A stretch of 64,000 nucleotides of DNA from the NCBI RefSeq assembly GCF_001439815.1, contig NZ_JYLM01000004.1, positions 124,001 through 188,000 of the forward strand, read 5' to 3'. The DNA is from Pseudomonas orientalis (GTDB lineage Bacteria > Pseudomonadota > Gammaproteobacteria > Pseudomonadales > Pseudomonadaceae). Every line of letters starts with the position of its first letter. Positions within the stretch are counted from its first letter, which is position 1. Positions 29,269 through 37,760 of the stretch are shown piece after piece. The notes under the pieces are model-generated. The model made no database searches. It was not told the origin of the DNA and worked only from the letters and a program-made list of their open reading frames with translations. Made by a program: the position numbers and the translations under genes.

Positions 29269-29361
29269 ATTGTGGGAGGGGGCTTGCCCCCGATGGCGGA
29301 GTGTCAGCCGATTCATCAATGGCTGACCCGGCGCAATCGGGGGCAAGCCCCCTCCCACATT
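29269..29361. repeat. REPIN, family 1
   Basis: Paired inverted cores (TGTGGGAGGGGGCTTGCCCC and complement) starting 12 bases after the gcvH stop, between two convergent genes and at the place where gcvP would be expected. Confidence 0.93.
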
Positions 29362-29383
29362 TATTTGCACCGGCCTTAAGTGA

Positions 29384-30526
29384 TCAGTCCGCCTTTAATA
29401 CCGCTTTGACCGCCGCCACCGCCCGCTCCACATCTGCCTCCGTCATCGCCGTGAACATCGGCAACGACACGATCAATCGCCCCACACGCTCCGCTACCGG
29501 GAACATCCCTTCCTTGAATCCCTGTGCTCGATACAGGCTCAGCAGGTGGATGGGCGGGTAGTGATAGCCAATGCCGACGCCCTGGGCCTGCATCTGCTCC
29601 ATAAAGGTGGCGCGGGCGGGCAGACCATCCTGACGCTCCGGCAATACCAGTTGGAACAGGTGCCAGTTGCTGTTTTCGAAGTCCGCGGGCGGCAGTTGCG
29701 CGCCGTACTGTTGTTCAAAATCACTGCCGAAGCATTCGAAGTAGTGCCGTGCCAGGTTCTGGCGATGTGCGGTGATCTTCTCGATGTGGGCAAATTGTCC
29801 CAGGCCAATGGCGGCGGCGATATCGGTCATGTTGAACTTGCCGCCCAGCACGTCCACATCCAGGCCGTCGAAACCGCTGCGGGTCACACCTTGCAGGCGG
29901 TATTTCTCGGCCAGACGGGCTTCTTCGGCGTTGTTCAGCACCAGGCAACCACCTTCGGATGAGGTGATGTTCTTGTTCGCCTGGAAGCTGAACGACACGA
30001 AGTCGCCGGTAGCGCCGATGCGTTCCCCGTCCCAGCTGGACCCCAGTGCCTGGGCGGCGTCTTCGACGATGCGCAGGTTGTACTTGTTGGCCAGCGCGTA
30101 GAGCATCGGCATGTCCAAGGGCAAACCGGCCAGATAGACCGGAATGATCGCCTTGGTGCGCGGGGTGATCGCCGCTTCAACCTGGGCCAGATCAATGTTG
30201 CGGGTCACCGGGTCGATATCGGCAAAGACCGGGGTGGCGCCCACCTCGAGGATGACGTTGGCCGTGGCGACCCAGGAGATTGGCGTAGTGATTACTTCAT
30301 CCCCAGGCCCGATGCCGGCGATGCGCAAGGCAATCTCCATGGTGCAGGTGCCTGAGTTGAAGGTGCGTACCGGACGGCCGCCGAAGTACTCCGACAACTG
30401 CGCTTCGAACGCCTGCACCTTCGGGCCACTGGTGATCCAGCCGGAACGCAGGACATCGCCGACCGCCGAGATCGTGGCTTCGTCAATGGTAGGTTTGGAG
30501 AACGGCAGGAAAGGCTGTTGGCTCAT
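29384..30526 (-). CDS. DegT/DnrJ/EryC1/StrS-family sugar aminotransferase (ArnB-like)
   Basis: PLP enzyme of 380 residues that typically aminates a nucleotide-linked keto-sugar. The PLP lysine is K185 in SFQANKNITSSEGG, preceded by the cofactor-binding VEDAAQALGS; the N-terminal LRSGWITSGPKVQAFE and the active-site entry FNSGTCTMEIAL are classical. ATG 30526 (MSQQPFLPFSKPTID) fits homologues although its ribosome site is poor; longer in-frame starts exist. There are no other sugar-nucleotide or arn genes here, so the product sugar is unknown. It sits where gcvP lies in some relatives. Confidence 0.85.
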   Translation of the reverse strand: MSQQPFLPFSKPTIDEATISAVGDVLRSGWITSGPKVQAFEAQLSEYFGGRPVRTFNSGTCTMEIALRIAGIGPGDEVITTPISWVATANVILEVGATPVFADIDPVTRNIDLAQVEAAITPRTKAIIPVYLAGLPLDMPMLYALANKYNLRIVEDAAQALGSSWDGERIGATGDFVSFSFQANKNITSSEGGCLVLNNAEEARLAEKYRLQGVTRSGFDGLDVDVLGGKFNMTDIAAAIGLGQFAHIEKITAHRQNLARHYFECFGSDFEQQYGAQLPPADFENSNWHLFQLVLPERQDGLPARATFMEQMQAQGVGIGYHYPPIHLLSLYRAQGFKEGMFPVAERVGRLIVSLPMFTAMTEADVERAVAAVKAVLKAD

Positions 30527-30637
30527 GACGAAGAAGGCATCCGATGGGCGATGAGTGATGGCGTGCGAGTCCTGCATGGTTGCACGGCTCGACTGAATAT
30601 AGCCTGTCGCCCGTGAACGATTCGTCATGTTGCAGGC

Positions 30638-30671
30638 AAAAAAATGCCGCTTGAAAAAGCGGCATTTTTTA
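30638..30671 (-). terminator. Intrinsic terminator
   Basis: AATGCCGCTT / AAGCGGCATT stem with a short loop, flanked by A and T runs on both sides, so it can work in either direction. It ends the DUF2388 gene transcript 11 bases after its stop. Confidence 0.9.
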
Positions 30672-30681
30672 CGCTGTAGTC

Positions 30682-30996
30682 TTACTCGGTAACAGCGTTC
30701 TTCGCGAGGATGGCGTTGGCCAGCTCCATGTCCGTGGCCTGCAGGCCAGGGTTGTCGGCACGCACTTTCTGCATGGCCGCTTCCAGGTACGGGCCGCGAA
30801 TGCCGCCGTCGCTGGCGACGAAGCTGCCGGCGTCGTCCTGAGCGGCGACGACCATTTTGTGGTCCTTGAAGGTCAGGTAGGTCGAGCCGGTGGTGGCACC
30901 CGACGAGATGACATTACGCCAGAAGCTGTCGGCCATGGCTGAGCCGACAGGGAGGGAGAGCACAGCGAGGGTTGCGACAGCATATTTAAGACGCAT
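30682..30996 (-). CDS. Small secreted DUF2388-family protein
   Basis: A 104-residue protein with a signal peptide (LKYAVATLAVLSLPVGSAMA) and a short mature domain (SFWRNVISSGATTGSTYLTF, MVVAAQDDAGSFVASDGGIRG). This matches the DUF2388 or holdfast-like family found in several tandem copies in pseudomonads; function unknown. ATG 30996 is followed by the signal sequence directly. It has its own terminator and appears monocistronic. Confidence 0.8.
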   Translation of the reverse strand: MRLKYAVATLAVLSLPVGSAMADSFWRNVISSGATTGSTYLTFKDHKMVVAAQDDAGSFVASDGGIRGPYLEAAMQKVRADNPGLQATDMELANAILAKNAVTE

Positions 30997-31064
30997 GATG
31001 GATGACTCCGGTGGGTTATCTGTACGTTTTGATTGTAGTTAACCTGATCCAGTTCCATCACTGA

Positions 31065-31511
31065 CTAAACAGTTTCAACCTTTAAAACCACCCCATCCTG
31101 CCCAACCACGCGGACTTGAGCGCCTACAGGTGCATCGGCACCGGTGACCATCCATACGCCATCGCCGACCTTGACCTTGCCCCTGCCGTCCACTATCGCC
31201 TGATGCACCACGAAAGTGCGTCCGACCAGCTCCGAACCGCGCTCGTTCAAGCCGGGTTGATCGCTGGTCCTGGCGCTGCTGCGTTGGCGTCTCCACCAGT
31301 ACACGGCCGTCAATATCGACAACAGGGCGAACAGCAACAGTTGCCACTCCAGTCCGAGGGGCGGGACGATAAACTTGATCACGCCCACGGCGGCGGCGGC
31401 GATACCCATCCACAGCAGGTAGCCGCCGGTACCGAACACCTCAAGAATCAACAACACGGTGCCCAGCGCCAGCCAGTCCCAGAACGAAAGATGCTGCAGG
31501 AAATCCCACAT
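31065..31511 (-). CDS. NfeD-family membrane protein
   Basis: A 148-residue protein with three hydrophobic helices (FWDWLALGTVLLILEVFGTGG and following) and a C-terminal OB-fold domain (ELVGRTFVVHQAIVDGRGKV, GVVLKVETV). ATG 31511 is chosen, with GAGG upstream. NfeD proteins partner SPFH/stomatin proteins, and the SPFH gene lies 10 bases upstream, a conserved operon. Together they probably organise membrane microdomains or protease access; precise role unknown. Confidence 0.92.
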   Translation of the reverse strand: MWDFLQHLSFWDWLALGTVLLILEVFGTGGYLLWMGIAAAAVGVIKFIVPPLGLEWQLLLFALLSILTAVYWWRRQRSSARTSDQPGLNERGSELVGRTFVVHQAIVDGRGKVKVGDGVWMVTGADAPVGAQVRVVGQDGVVLKVETV

Positions 31512-31521
31512 GGCGGCGGCC

Positions 31522-32442
31522 TCAGCCTTTCTTGTTGTCGAAAGTTGCCCTGACGATCTCGCCGATACCGCCCACGGCACCAATCACCTGGCTGGCTTCC
31601 AGCGGCATCAGGATCACCTTGCTGTTGTTGGCCGAGGCCAGCTTGCCCAGGGCATCGATGTATTTCTGCGCCACGAAGTAATTCACCGCCTGCACGTTGC
31701 CCGAGGCGATCGCTTCCGATACCACCTGGGTCGCGCGGGCTTCAGCCTCGGCCTGACGCTCACGGGCTTCGGATTCGAGGAAGGCGGCCTGGCGGCTACC
31801 CTCGGCCTCGAGGATCTGCGCCTGTTTCTTGCCCTCGGCGGTCAGGATCGCCGAGGCGCGCAGGCCTTCGGCTTCGAGGATCTGTGCACGCTTGATCCGC
31901 TCGGCTTTCATTTGCCCGGACATGGCCGCCATCAGGTCGGCGGGTGGGCTGATGTCCTTGATTTCGATACGGGTGATCTTGATGCCCCACGGCGCCGTGG
32001 CTTCGTCGACGGTGCGCAGCAGTTTTTCGTTGATACCGTCGCGCTGGCTCAGCATGGCATCCAGCTCCATGGAGCCGAGCACAGTACGGATATTGGTTTG
32101 CAGCAAGTTGCGAATGGCATGCTCGAGGTTGTTCACCTCATACGCGGCCTGGGCAGTGTTGACCACTTGGAAGAAGCACACGGCGTCAATCTGCACGGTG
32201 GCGTTGTCGGCGGTAATCACTTCCTGGGGTGGGATATCCAGCACGCTTTCCATCACGTTGATCTTGCGGCCGATGCGGTCCATGACCGGGATGATGATGT
32301 TCAGGCCGGGCTTGAGGGTGTTGGTATAGCGGCCGAAACGTTCGACGGTCCACTGGTAGCCCTGGGGCACCACCTTGAAACCCATGAACAGGATGGCAAT
32401 GGCCAGGCCCACGAAAAGAAGCAGTACGGTTCCGATCTGCAT
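31522..32442 (-). CDS. SPFH/stomatin-like protein (QmcA type)
   Basis: A 306-residue membrane-anchored protein. One N-terminal hydrophobic helix ([20 protein letters not shown]) leads into the SPFH domain ([20 protein letters not shown]), then a long charged coiled coil ([20 protein letters not shown]). The length and the [16 protein letters not shown] signature fit QmcA. These proteins oligomerise into membrane cages. The NfeD partner follows after 10 bases. Confidence 0.94.
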   Translation of the reverse strand: MQIGTVLLLFVGLAIAILFMGFKVVPQGYQWTVERFGRYTNTLKPGLNIIIPVMDRIGRKINVMESVLDIPPQEVITADNATVQIDAVCFFQVVNTAQAAYEVNNLEHAIRNLLQTNIRTVLGSMELDAMLSQRDGINEKLLRTVDEATAPWGIKITRIEIKDISPPADLMAAMSGQMKAERIKRAQILEAEGLRASAILTAEGKKQAQILEAEGSRQAAFLESEARERQAEAEARATQVVSEAIASGNVQAVNYFVAQKYIDALGKLASANNSKVILMPLEASQVIGAVGGIGEIVRATFDNKKG

Positions 32443-32519
32443 AACGATTCCCTATCTGATGATGTCAGTGACACGACGTTGTGCCGATTGTAACGGTGTC
32501 GTCACGGATAAGGACGGTT

Positions 32520-34205
32520 TCATTGGCCAGCGAACAAAGGATTTGTTTCTGAATCCCCAGGGGTAACCCTGAGGACTTCTGCCAGCGTCGTAAGCCCCGT
32601 CTGCACCTTTTGCATGCCGGCCATCCGCAGGCTGTGCATGCCTTGCCCGAGCGCCGCATGGCGCAAGGCCTGAACGTCAGCGCCGGGGGTAATCAGCGCT
32701 TTGAGGGCTTCGTCCAGAACCATGATTTCGTAAAGTCCGGCCCTGCCCCGATAGCCACTGTCGCGGCACTCCGCGCAGCCGACGGCCTCGTAGACTTCGG
32801 CCACGGCGCGCTTGCAATGGGGGCACAGCACGCGCACCAGGCGCTGCGCCATGACGCCGATCAGCGTCGCCTTGATCAGATAATGAGCGATGCCCAGCTC
32901 CTGCAAGCGGCTGATGGCGCTCGGCGCATCGTTGGTGTGCAGCGTCGACAGCACCAGGTGCCCGGTCAGCGCAGCCTGGATCGCCATTTCGGCGGTTTCC
33001 TGGTCGCGAATCTCGCCGATCATGATGATGTCCGGGTCCTGGCGCAGCAACGCGCGGATCCCGCCGGCGAAGGTCAGGTCGATGTTGTGCTGCACCTGCA
33101 TCTGGTTGAACGCCGGCTCGACCATTTCGATGGGGTCCTCCACCGTGCACAGGTTGACCTCCCGGGTCGCCAGTTGCTTGAGGGTGGTGTAGAGCGTGCT
33201 GGTCTTGCCCGAGCCGGTGGGGCCGGTGACTAGAATGATGCCGTTGGCCTGTCGGGTCATGGCCTGCCAGCGCTGCTGATCTTCGGCGGACAGTCCCAGT
33301 TGGTCGAAATCCTTGAGCAGCACCTGGGGATCAAAAATGCGCATCACCAGCTTCTCGCCGAAGGCGATGGGCAAGGTCGACAGGCGCAGTTCCACTTCAA
33401 CGCCCGCAGGGGTTTCGGTTTTGATGCGTCCATCCTGAGGCTTGCGCTTCTCGGCAACGTTCATACGGCCAAGGCTTTTCAGGCGGCTGACAACAGCGGT
33501 GGTGACCTGGGGCGGAAATTGGTAGACGTCATGCAACAGCCCGTCAATGCGAAAGCGCACACGACCCTGTTCGCGGCAGGGCTCGATATGGATATCGCTG
33601 GCCCGTTGATCGAAGGCGTACTGCAACAGCCAGTCGACGATATTGACGATATGCGCGTCATCGGCGTGCGGCTCGCTATCGCTGGCGCCCAGGCTGAGCC
33701 GTTCGACAGTACCGGCTGGCGCCATTTGCTGGTCGGCCCCGCTGACCGACTTGGCTAAACGGTAAAACTCATTGATACAGCGCTGGAGGGTTTGAGGGTT
33801 GGCCACCACGCGCTTTATCGAGCGCTTGAGTACCTGGGAAAGCCCGGCCTCCCAGCCGCTGATATGAGGTTGGGCGCTGGCAACCGTAACGCTGCGCGCA
33901 TCCACGGCCACTGCAAGGATGGCGTGGCGCTGAGCGAAGGCGTGGGACATCAGCGGCACCACCGTCGCCACGTCGATCTTCAGCGGGTCGATGCGTAGAT
34001 ATGGCTGATCGACGTGCCGGGCCAGCCACTGTGTCAAGGTTTCCAGGCATGGACCTTGTGCGGCGATAACTTCCAGGGGGTGCCGGGCGCTGGTGGGCAC
34101 GGACGACAATTGCCGCGCCGTCTCCGGGGTAATCAGTTGCTGCTCGATCAAGGCAGGCAGCAACTGATGCAGTTCCAGAGGGCGATCTTGCAGGACGGCG
34201 GACAT
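32520..34205 (-). CDS. Orphan GspE/PilB-type secretion ATPase
   Basis: Type II secretion or type IV pilus assembly ATPase, 561 residues. An N-terminal MshEN-like domain precedes the catalytic core: Walker A TGPTGSGKTSTLY (K near residue 334), Asp box DIHIEP, Walker B DIIMIGEIRDQETAE, His box LVLSTLHTNDAPSA, and a tetracysteine zinc site (CPHC, CAEC). All catalytic parts are intact. No pilus, secretin or pseudopilin gene is near, so it is an orphan. ATG 34205 (MSAVLQDRP) has CAGGAAC in front; the frame extends 54 codons further without family similarity. Confidence 0.88.
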   Translation of the reverse strand: MSAVLQDRPLELHQLLPALIEQQLITPETARQLSSVPTSARHPLEVIAAQGPCLETLTQWLARHVDQPYLRIDPLKIDVATVVPLMSHAFAQRHAILAVAVDARSVTVASAQPHISGWEAGLSQVLKRSIKRVVANPQTLQRCINEFYRLAKSVSGADQQMAPAGTVERLSLGASDSEPHADDAHIVNIVDWLLQYAFDQRASDIHIEPCREQGRVRFRIDGLLHDVYQFPPQVTTAVVSRLKSLGRMNVAEKRKPQDGRIKTETPAGVEVELRLSTLPIAFGEKLVMRIFDPQVLLKDFDQLGLSAEDQQRWQAMTRQANGIILVTGPTGSGKTSTLYTTLKQLATREVNLCTVEDPIEMVEPAFNQMQVQHNIDLTFAGGIRALLRQDPDIIMIGEIRDQETAEMAIQAALTGHLVLSTLHTNDAPSAISRLQELGIAHYLIKATLIGVMAQRLVRVLCPHCKRAVAEVYEAVGCAECRDSGYRGRAGLYEIMVLDEALKALITPGADVQALRHAALGQGMHSLRMAGMQKVQTGLTTLAEVLRVTPGDSETNPLFAGQ

Positions 34206-34388
34206 GAGGGGTTCCTGGTTGGCGTCGGGTTTAATTCCCAGGCTAGCCAGTTTCCGAGAATCCTCCTTGGGCGTGTATTGCAGGCTTTGTCCGAAATCAA
34301 GCCCACCACCAGCCTGCCAGTATTGCGCTGACAGGGAGGCCTCATCTGGGCATAGGTATCTACACAACTTTGGCGCGACACCGGATTT

Positions 34389-34410
34389 GTAGTGAGGGAG
34401 CTTGCTCCCG
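34389..34410. repeat. Single REP, third variant
   Basis: TGTAGTGAGGGAGCTTGCTC then CCG, a variant combining the AGCTTGCT centre of family 2 with GGGAG arms. Lies near the left end of the inverted-repeat element. Confidence 0.6.
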
Positions 34411-34458
34411 TGACGGCCGGACAGCCGACGCGTTTCTACCTGACGCTCCGATGGCCGA

Positions 34459-34484
34459 ATGTGGGAGGGGGCTTGCCCCCGATG
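34459..34484. repeat. Single REP, family 1
   Basis: AATGTGGGAGGGGGCTTGCC followed by CCCGAT, inside the inverted-repeat element. Confidence 0.8.
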
Positions 34485-34651
34485 GCGGCCTCAGGACCGA
34501 TCAGGATGTTGGATCAGATCGAGTACATATCCGTTTCTGCGGTAACGGCTACTTAGGGTTCCGCTTTTACAGCGGCTCACTTTTGAAAAGCGCAAAAGTA
34601 AGCAAAACGCTCTTGCCCCACCACTCGGCACCTCGCTTGGGCTCGGTGTGC

Positions 34652-34758
34652 CCGAACGCAGGCTTGAATCCGTGGGCCGCCGCAATGGGCCATCCCTGGC
34701 CCAGTGCGGCTAACCCGGCGTCCTGCCGGGTTGCCCACGGAGTCAAGCCTGCGTTCGG
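34652..34758. repeat. Cloverleaf-like nested inverted repeat
   Basis: Outer arms of 26 bases (25 pairs plus one mismatch) begin CCGAACGCAGGCTTGA and end TCAAGCCTGCGTTCGG. The 55 bases between them fold into two further perfect hairpins of 7 and 8 pairs. The structure is too complex for a simple terminator and has no T-run. It is part of the 34350-34870 element. Confidence 0.7.
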
Positions 34759-34872
34759 CCAGCGTGGTTTAACGGGGCGCCTAAGATCAAGATCAAAAGC
34801 CAGATCAAGAGCGACTCGCTGCGCATCGTGGTTACGGTTGGGGGCTACAGAGTTGTGTAGATACCTATGCTC

Positions 34873-34943
34873 ATCGGGGGCACGCCCCCTCCCACATTTG
34901 ACCTGCGAGCGCTTTCAAATTGTGGGAGGGGCTGGCCCCCGAT
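34873..34943. repeat. REP pair, family 1, reversed arrangement
   Basis: ATCGGGGGCACGCCCCCTCC (34873 on) and, 45 bases later, TGTGGGAGGGGCTGGCCCCC (34921 on). The two copies point the opposite way to the other doublets here, with the TGTGGGA ends facing each other. The pair lies between the inverted-repeat element and the triphosphatase gene end. Confidence 0.75.
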
Positions 34944-34950
34944 GGAGATG

Positions 34951-36318
34951 TTACAGACGCAGTAAGGTCTTCCAGGCCCGATGCTGATACACCGCAATCG
35001 CCTGGTGCATCCGCCCATCCAGCGACTCATCGGTAATCGGCTGGTTGGCCAGGTGCGCCAGCTTGTTCAGCTCGCCGTACAAGCGGTCCAGTTCAGGAAT
35101 GTCCACCACCTGACGCGCATGGTGCAGCCAGGCCTGGATGCGTTCAATGCGCGGCAGTTGCTCGGCCAGGTCTTCCGGCTGTTGCTGGTAACGCTGCAGT
35201 TGCAGGGCAACGGCGTCATCGGCCAGCAGGCGCGGCAGCCAGTTGGTGATCTGCGCGGCGCCCTGACGGTTGCCACGCACGTTGCGTGCTTCGGTCCAGG
35301 TGCGGGCCAGCAGCCAGCGCGAGGTGTTCAGGGAGAACAGGCCCCAGCGCACGTCCTGCAGTTCTTCAACGAACTGCTCCGGCGCGGCTTTGCGAATGTC
35401 TTCATCGTCGTCACCGGCCTGCACCAGCGGGCGCCAGTCTTCCAGCAATGCATCCAGGGCACTGCGCAACTCGCTGGTGGATTGGCGCGGCGCGGCCTGG
35501 CCGAGGCTGCCGATCAGGGCGCGCAATTCGCCGAGGTTCTCGACCCAGTCCTGCAACAGACGCCAGCGGCCATTGAAGCGATATTGCTCGGCCAGGCGCT
35601 GGCTGCTGCCCAGCAGGTGCCACATGATCGCGGCGAAGGCATCGTCCAGCGGCATTTCGGCGTGGATCTGCGGTGCCGGCAGGCTCAGGGAATAGCTGCC
35701 GGCGTCGTACAGGCGATAGCCACGCTCGGCCTTGCTGATGTCACAGGGCATCAGCGCGAGGGTCGCCGCCAGTTCGGCGGCCAGCTCCAGCAGGGCGGCC
35801 GGTTCGCCTTCACGCAGTTCCAGTTCCAGCTCGCAGATTTCTTCCTTCTGCTTGCCGACCACCACATGGCCCAGGTCCAGGGCGGCTTCGATCACCACCT
35901 TGGCCTTGCCGCGGCCCCAGGCGATTTCGGCGCGTTCGCGCACGAAGTCGGTGGTAAAGATCGGCTTTAGGGTCTTTTTGTCCAGATCGGCCAACTGCTC
36001 GGGCCAGCACTCGCCGTCGAGCTTCTTCAGGTCGAGTTTGGCTTTGGGCAGGTCCCAGTTGTATTCGTTGCGTTCCGACAAGCCGGCGACGCTCTGGCCA
36101 CGGGTCTTGAGGGTCTGGATGATGTCGTCACCGTCCTTGCGCAGGCGCAGGGCCACCTTGGCCTGGGCCAGATCGCGCTCGGGGGTGTCGAAGTACTGAT
36201 TCATCAACTCACGGCGTTCCCAGCCACTTTTGTTGCGTTTTTTCAGTAGCGGGTGCTCACGTAGCGCGGCGAGTGTCTCGCGGCTGACGCGCAGCTTTAT
36301 TTCGGTTTCTTTCTGCAT
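34951..36318 (-). CDS. CYTH-CHAD inorganic triphosphatase (YgiF-like)
   Basis: Two-domain protein of 455 residues. The CYTH triphosphate tunnel domain opens with the ExExK motif (MQKETEIKLRV, E4, E6, K8) and continues with arginine/lysine strands (VALRLRKDGDD) and acidic strands (ICELELELREG). The C-terminal half is an alpha-helical CHAD domain rich in conserved His/Arg (WLLARTWTEARNVRGNRQGA, AWLHHARQVVDIPELD), which binds polyphosphate. Such proteins hydrolyse tripolyphosphate. ATG 36318 is chosen since the motif must be near the start. It diverges from argE across 157 bases. Confidence 0.9.
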   Translation of the reverse strand: MQKETEIKLRVSRETLAALREHPLLKKRNKSGWERRELMNQYFDTPERDLAQAKVALRLRKDGDDIIQTLKTRGQSVAGLSERNEYNWDLPKAKLDLKKLDGECWPEQLADLDKKTLKPIFTTDFVRERAEIAWGRGKAKVVIEAALDLGHVVVGKQKEEICELELELREGEPAALLELAAELAATLALMPCDISKAERGYRLYDAGSYSLSLPAPQIHAEMPLDDAFAAIMWHLLGSSQRLAEQYRFNGRWRLLQDWVENLGELRALIGSLGQAAPRQSTSELRSALDALLEDWRPLVQAGDDDEDIRKAAPEQFVEELQDVRWGLFSLNTSRWLLARTWTEARNVRGNRQGAAQITNWLPRLLADDAVALQLQRYQQQPEDLAEQLPRIERIQAWLHHARQVVDIPELDRLYGELNKLAHLANQPITDESLDGRMHQAIAVYQHRAWKTLLRL

Positions 36319-36475
36319 GGCCGGAAAATCCAGGATCGGGAGCGCAGCCGGGGAAAAGTGTGGCTGCCAAGGTCGTGCAGTGTACAGGACTGAGCCCGCC
36401 AACGTGCCGCAACGGTTTATTGTGTCGTGCAGATGGCTCTATAGTGGGACTCATCCGGGAAGTTGGAGAGCGCGC

Positions 36476-37624
36476 ATGCCGTTACCGTCCATGAAAGAGC
36501 AGTTCGCCGCGTTGATTGCCGCGCCGTCGGTCAGTTGCACTCAAGCGTCGCTGGACCAGACCAACCGCCCGGTGATCGATCTGCTTGCCGCCTGGCTGGG
36601 CGACCTGGGGTTCTCCATCGATATCCAGCAGGTCAGCCCCGGCAAATTCAACCTGCTGGCCAGCTTTGGCAGCGGCCCTGGGGGCTTGGTGCTGGCAGGT
36701 CATAGCGACACGGTGCCCTACGACGCGGCGTTGTGGAAAACCGATCCGCTCAAGCTGACGGAAGTCGACGGCCGCTGGGTAGGACTGGGCAGTTGCGACA
36801 TGAAGGGCTTTTTCGCCCTGGTCATCGAAGCCGTGTTGCCGCTGCTGGATCAACCCTTCAAGCAACCGCTGCTGATTCTCGCCACGTGCGATGAAGAAAG
36901 CTCCATGTCCGGCGCTCGCGCGCTGGCGGAGGCGGGGCGCCCGTTGGGCCGCGCGGCGGTGATCGGCGAACCGACCGGCCTCAAGCCGATCCGCCTGCAC
37001 AAAGGCGTGATGATGGAACGCATCGACATTCTTGGCCAAAGCGGCCATTCATCGGACCCGAGCCTGGGCCACAGTGCCCTGGAAGCCATGCACGACGCCA
37101 TCGGCGAACTGCGCGGCCTGCGCCTGGCCTGGCAACGTGAATACCGCAACCCGCAGTTCAGCGTGCCACAGCCGACCATGAACTTCGGCTGTATTCATGG
37201 CGGCGACAACCCCAACCGCATCTGCGGCCAATGCTCCCTGGAGTTCGACCTGCGACCGTTGCCGGGCATGGACCCCGAGATGCTGCGCGCCGCGATCCGG
37301 CAGAAGCTGCAACCCTTGGCCGAGCGTCATCAGGTCAAGATCGACTACGCGCCGCTGTTCCCCGAAGTACCACCGTTCGAGCAACCGGAAGACGCCGAAC
37401 TGGTGCGGGTCGCAGAGCGTTTGACCGGCCATCGCGCCGAAGCGGTGGCGTTCGGCACCGAAGCGCCTTATCTTCAGCGCCTGGGTTGCGAAACCCTGGT
37501 GCTCGGCCCTGGCGATATCGCCTGTGCGCACCAGCCGGGCGAATACCTCGAAATGTCACGCTTGACGCCTACAGTGCGTCTATTGCGGGAACTGATCGAA
37601 CATTACTGCCTGAAACCTGCATAA
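36476..37624 (+). CDS. argE: Acetylornithine deacetylase
   Basis: M20 metallopeptidase-family enzyme that releases ornithine from N-acetylornithine, 382 residues. Metal ligands are visible in LAGHSDTVPYD (H), GSCDMKGFFAL (D), TCDEESSMSGA (catalytic E and ligand E), VIGEPTGLKPI, and GPGDIACAHQPGEY (H). ATG 36476 follows GTTGGAGAG; the longer frame upstream lies in the divergent promoter region. argA follows after 136 bases, so this is an arginine-synthesis locus. Pseudomonads also use ArgJ for acetyl recycling, so ArgE may be accessory. Confidence 0.9.
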   Translation: MPLPSMKEQFAALIAAPSVSCTQASLDQTNRPVIDLLAAWLGDLGFSIDIQQVSPGKFNLLASFGSGPGGLVLAGHSDTVPYDAALWKTDPLKLTEVDGRWVGLGSCDMKGFFALVIEAVLPLLDQPFKQPLLILATCDEESSMSGARALAEAGRPLGRAAVIGEPTGLKPIRLHKGVMMERIDILGQSGHSSDPSLGHSALEAMHDAIGELRGLRLAWQREYRNPQFSVPQPTMNFGCIHGGDNPNRICGQCSLEFDLRPLPGMDPEMLRAAIRQKLQPLAERHQVKIDYAPLFPEVPPFEQPEDAELVRVAERLTGHRAEAVAFGTEAPYLQRLGCETLVLGPGDIACAHQPGEYLEMSRLTPTVRLLRELIEHYCLKPA

Positions 37625-37760
37625 ATTAACCCCTGCCTGTTCGTACATAGAAAGGAGAGTGAGCGTGTCGCCAAGCCTGTTCCGACGATAACCATCAGCC
37701 CGCTGTGCGCTTTCACGATTGATCCCTTTTTGGCTGCTTTTTATTACAGGCCCAGGTGTT

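Larger units (their letters stand above)
34350..34870. mobile_element. 521-bp noncoding element with perfect 20-bp terminal inverted repeats
   Basis: The left end GCATAGGTATCTACACAACT (34350-34369) and right end AGTTGTGTAGATACCTATGC (34851-34870) are exact inverted repeats. Inside there is no credible gene. It holds two REP singles (34389, 34459), small dyads at 34561-34575 and 34579-34599, and a large fold: 26-base arms at 34652-34677 and 34733-34758 (one mismatch) enclosing two hairpins, TGGGCCA/TGGCCCA and AACCCGGC/GCCGGGTT. That gives a cloverleaf-like structure. Flanks TCATCTGG and TCATCGGG may be a decayed target duplication. It looks like a non-autonomous (MITE-like) element or repeat composite; mobility is inference. 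Confidence 0.55.

Noticed and set aside
29384..30526. Aminotransferase as ArnB of a polymyxin-resistance operon
   Set aside because: No arnC, arnA, arnD, arnT or undecaprenyl genes nearby; only the family resemblance remains.
34342..34878. Clean 8-bp target-site duplication around the inverted-repeat element
   Set aside because: TCATCTGG and TCATCGGG differ at one base, and the right copy is also the start of a REP unit, so a true duplication cannot be claimed.
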